A stretch of 64,000 nucleotides of DNA from Lachnospiraceae bacterium. Lineage in GTDB: Bacteria > Bacillota > Clostridia > Lachnospirales > Lachnospiraceae. Location: NCBI GenBank assembly GCA_017622875.1, contig JAGAQG010000063.1:46300-110299 (forward strand), written 5' to 3'. The notes beneath the pieces are model-generated. The model had not been told where the DNA came from, did no database searches, and saw only the letters and a program-made list of their open reading frames with translations. The position numbers and the translations under genes were made by a program. This document shows, piece after piece, positions 62,434 through 64,000 of this stretch (its first letter is position 1; every line of letters starts with the position of its first letter).

Positions 62434-62468
62434 CCGCCTGGTCCTGAGAAAACTTGGCGGTCATTTTT
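62432..62468 (+). terminator. Terminator of the toxin ORF
   Basis: ACCGCC (62433-62438) and GGCGGT (62456-62461) pair around a loop of 17 bases, followed by CATTTTT. Confidence 0.65.
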
Positions 62469-62700
62469 GAACATCAATTATTATTAGGGCTAACCGTCTA
62501 TCGGTAGCACCTTTTATATGAATATAGTACCATTTAACCATCTTTATGTCAAACATCTATTCGATTTTAGATTATACAAGAACATCGTAAATAGAGGATG
62601 TGGACGACAAAGAGTTTTTACAAAATATGTTTGAAGCTATGTATGATGAACCTCCTGAGCCTAAAAAACGGAAGAGTAAATAATAATTTTGGTTTGAGGC

Positions 62701-63243
62701 ATGATAATGATTTTGGAAACAAAAAGACTGATTCTGCGCCCTTGGCAGGAATCAGATGCAGAAAACTTATATAAATATGCAAGTTCTCCGGAAGTAGGCC
62801 CTATTGCTGGATGGCCTGTTCACACAAGTGTGGAGAACAGCCTTGATATTATTCGTAATGTTTTGTCAGCGCCGGAAACCTATGCAGTTGTTGATAAACA
62901 TACTGGATGTGCAGTCGGAAGTGTTGGTTTAATGATTGGCAAAGCAAGCAATATAGGAATTCCTGACACAGAAGGAGAAATAGGATACTGGATCGGAGTT
63001 CCGTATTGGGGACAAGGTTTGATTCCCGAAGCTGTACAGGAACTTCTTCGTTATGCTTTTGAAAACTTACTTCTTGAAAAAGTCTGGTGCGCTTACTTTG
63101 ACGGTAATGTGAAGTCAAAGCGAGTACAGGAAAAATGTGGATTTCAGTATCAATACACAAGGGAAAATGTTCCTTGGCCTATGATGAATGATGTAAGAAC
63201 TGAGCACATAACCTGTTTGACAAAAGAAGAGTGGTTAGCTTGA
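62701..63243 (+). CDS. RimJ/RimL-type GNAT acetyltransferase
   Basis: A 180-residue GNAT protein (LETKRLILRPWQESDAENLYKYA, EIGYWIGVPYWGQGLIPEAV as the acetyl-CoA loop, KRVQEKCGFQYQYTREN at the end). Likely acetylates a protein N-terminus or small molecule. Initiation at ATG 62701 or the next in-frame ATG. Confidence 0.87.
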   Translation: MIMILETKRLILRPWQESDAENLYKYASSPEVGPIAGWPVHTSVENSLDIIRNVLSAPETYAVVDKHTGCAVGSVGLMIGKASNIGIPDTEGEIGYWIGVPYWGQGLIPEAVQELLRYAFENLLLEKVWCAYFDGNVKSKRVQEKCGFQYQYTRENVPWPMMNDVRTEHITCLTKEEWLA

Positions 63244-63292
63244 ACGATAAAGATGGGTTTCATAAATTAGGATTTGAGAAAGGCGTGATTGA

Positions 63293-63682
63293 ATGAAGAA
63301 ACAAAATGTTTTGATTATAGTTTATTTGTCTATCTGGATTATTTCCCTCTTAGTGTTTTGGCTTTTTATGAATGGTTCAGATGCGATGGCGTATGGATTG
63401 ATATTTTTGTATGCACTGATTCCATTTGCAACACTTATTATTTCATTTTTGATTGGAAAAAACAATTATTGGGGCAAAGGAAAATTGCTTGCACCGATAG
63501 TATTTGGTATCATGCATATGTTAGCAGAGTATTTAACATTTAGTTTGAAAAATATGATAGCTATATCTTTTGACAGAATCAATGCTCCAAATTTAGAATT
63601 GCTTTTCGCAGGAATAGTTCTCTATACAATCAGTGTGGGTGCGGGATATTTTATCTACTGCAAGAAATTAAAACATAAGTAA
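63293..63682 (+). CDS. Membrane protein of unknown function
   Basis: A 129-residue protein with four hydrophobic segments (VLIIVYLSIWIISLLVFWLFM; GLIFLYALIPFATLIISFLIG; LAPIVFGIMHMLAEYLTF; ELLFAGIVLYTISVGAGYFIYC). Weak ribosome site. No family recognised. Lies 49 bases after the acetyltransferase. Confidence 0.55.
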   Translation: MKKQNVLIIVYLSIWIISLLVFWLFMNGSDAMAYGLIFLYALIPFATLIISFLIGKNNYWGKGKLLAPIVFGIMHMLAEYLTFSLKNMIAISFDRINAPNLELLFAGIVLYTISVGAGYFIYCKKLKHK

Positions 63683-63807
63683 ATCTTGCTAATGTAAGTC
63701 AAGTACTTTTTTTGAAGTTTTTGAAAAAGTATGTATATAAAAAAGGGTAACCTTAATAAACCTACTTATTGTAGATTTTTGAAAAATATATAATAATGTA
63801 ATCAGAT

Positions 63808-64000
63808 TTACTGTTCGAGTTCCATTACTCTGGCATAGTAGATTCTAAGGAACTTATTGACGGCAGCCATTTTGGCAACGTTGAAATGTTTCCCTTCCTG
63901 TTCTTTTTTTAGCAGAAAAAGATATACAGGATCATCTTGAGGTTTTATCAGTTTGAGAGCCTGCATAACCTCAAAACAGTATTTTCTGAGAGCCGCATTC
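63808..64000 (-). mobile_element. IS110/IS116-family transposase, C-terminal end (cut by window)
   Basis: A minus-strand frame runs from the window edge to TAA at 63808-63810. The 63 residues end with PVYLFLLKKEQEGKHFNVAKM and VNKFLRIYYARVMEL, the pattern of the IS110-type C-terminus (a small-molecule-like KxxKVA and NKxLRI block). The start lies beyond 64000. Confidence 0.7.

Larger units (their letters stand above)
62232..62512 (+). other. Probable type I toxin-antitoxin locus (structured toxin mRNA)
   Basis: A 32-residue toxin ORF lies in a strongly structured RNA: AGGTGCTACC (62232-62241) pairs with GGTAGCACCT (62503-62512), GGCGGTTAG (62251-62259) with CTAACCGTC (62490-62498), and AGTCCT...AGGACT forms a local hairpin at 62258-62276. 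Long-range 5'-3' pairing of this kind is a hallmark of type I toxin mRNAs. An antisense promoter was not located. Confidence 0.55.

Noticed and set aside
62600-62683. Short frame (GTG) giving DDKEFLQNMFEAMYDEPPEPKK
   Set aside because: Only one base between AGAGGA and the start and a stop just upstream; may be the remnant of a lost gene but not supported as one.
1-64000. CRISPR arrays, tRNA, rRNA, phage integration
   Set aside because: I saw no regularly spaced repeats, tRNA-like cloverleaf or rRNA sequence and no integrase gene; the only mobile part is the IS110-type end.

Overview
The window looks like a chromosomal segment of a spore-forming, strictly anaerobic gut Firmicute of the Lachnospiraceae, probably a Blautia-like acetogen. 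The grounds are a moderately AT-rich sequence with strong AGGAGG-type ribosome sites, CotF-type spore coat proteins, an oxygen-sensitive NrdG activase, a corrinoid/tetrahydrofolate methyl-transfer operon, a tryptophan T-box and a Lachnospiraceae-like style of sugar ABC systems. The genus is an inference; no rRNA or tRNA gene is present to anchor it.

Layout. 1-13.4 kb is deoxy-sugar catabolism: rhamnose isomerase, a YesM/YesN-type two-component system, a complete CUT2-type ABC importer (ATPase, two permeases, lipoprotein), a tandem RhaM-like protein, rhamnose mutarotase, an AraC regulator and a divergent fucose/arabinose-isomerase-family enzyme. 13.4-18.4 kb has two coat-like proteins, a DUF362 ferredoxin protein and a TrpXYZ-type ABC transporter behind a T-box whose specifier codon reads TGG (Trp). 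18.4-31.8 kb is mostly housekeeping: KDG kinase, exonuclease III, the rimO-pgsA-pncC-nrdG-dut operon, a peptide-deformylase-like protein, PHP hydrolase, MATE pump, LacI regulator, nitroreductase and HD hydrolase.

31.8-39.3 kb is an unusual locus: a divergent GroEL paralogue behind a TetR regulator, next to a corrinoid methyltransferase operon (corrinoid protein, methyl-THF methyltransferase, UroD-type methyltransferase, a 42-residue ORF) and the divergent corrinoid activator plus a DUF2284 protein. By eye the GroEL paralogue has lost the Asp residues equivalent to E. coli D52 and D398 and several apical binding residues. A possible 60-nt RNA lies directly after it. 39.4-43.6 kb has a Mn-type CBS pyrophosphatase and a SirTM sirtuin / zinc-macrodomain / nitroreductase operon, an ADP-ribosylation module without its usual GcvH-L and lipoate ligase partners.

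43.7-54.3 kb is acyl-phosphate and acyl-CoA chemistry: butyrate kinase, two phosphotransacetylase paralogues, a DASS anion transporter, a TetR regulator and, divergently, a duplicated thiolase + DUF35 module with an acyl carrier protein and an MFS transporter. The second DUF35 gene is cut by an in-frame TAG. This cluster and the GroEL/corrinoid locus are the best candidates for undescribed biology here. 54.4-64 kb holds a MATE pump, small envelope/hypothetical genes, an AIM24 protein, a TrkH/TrkA potassium system, decayed DUF3786 copies, a probable type I toxin locus, an acetyltransferase and the end of an IS110-family transposase running off the right edge.
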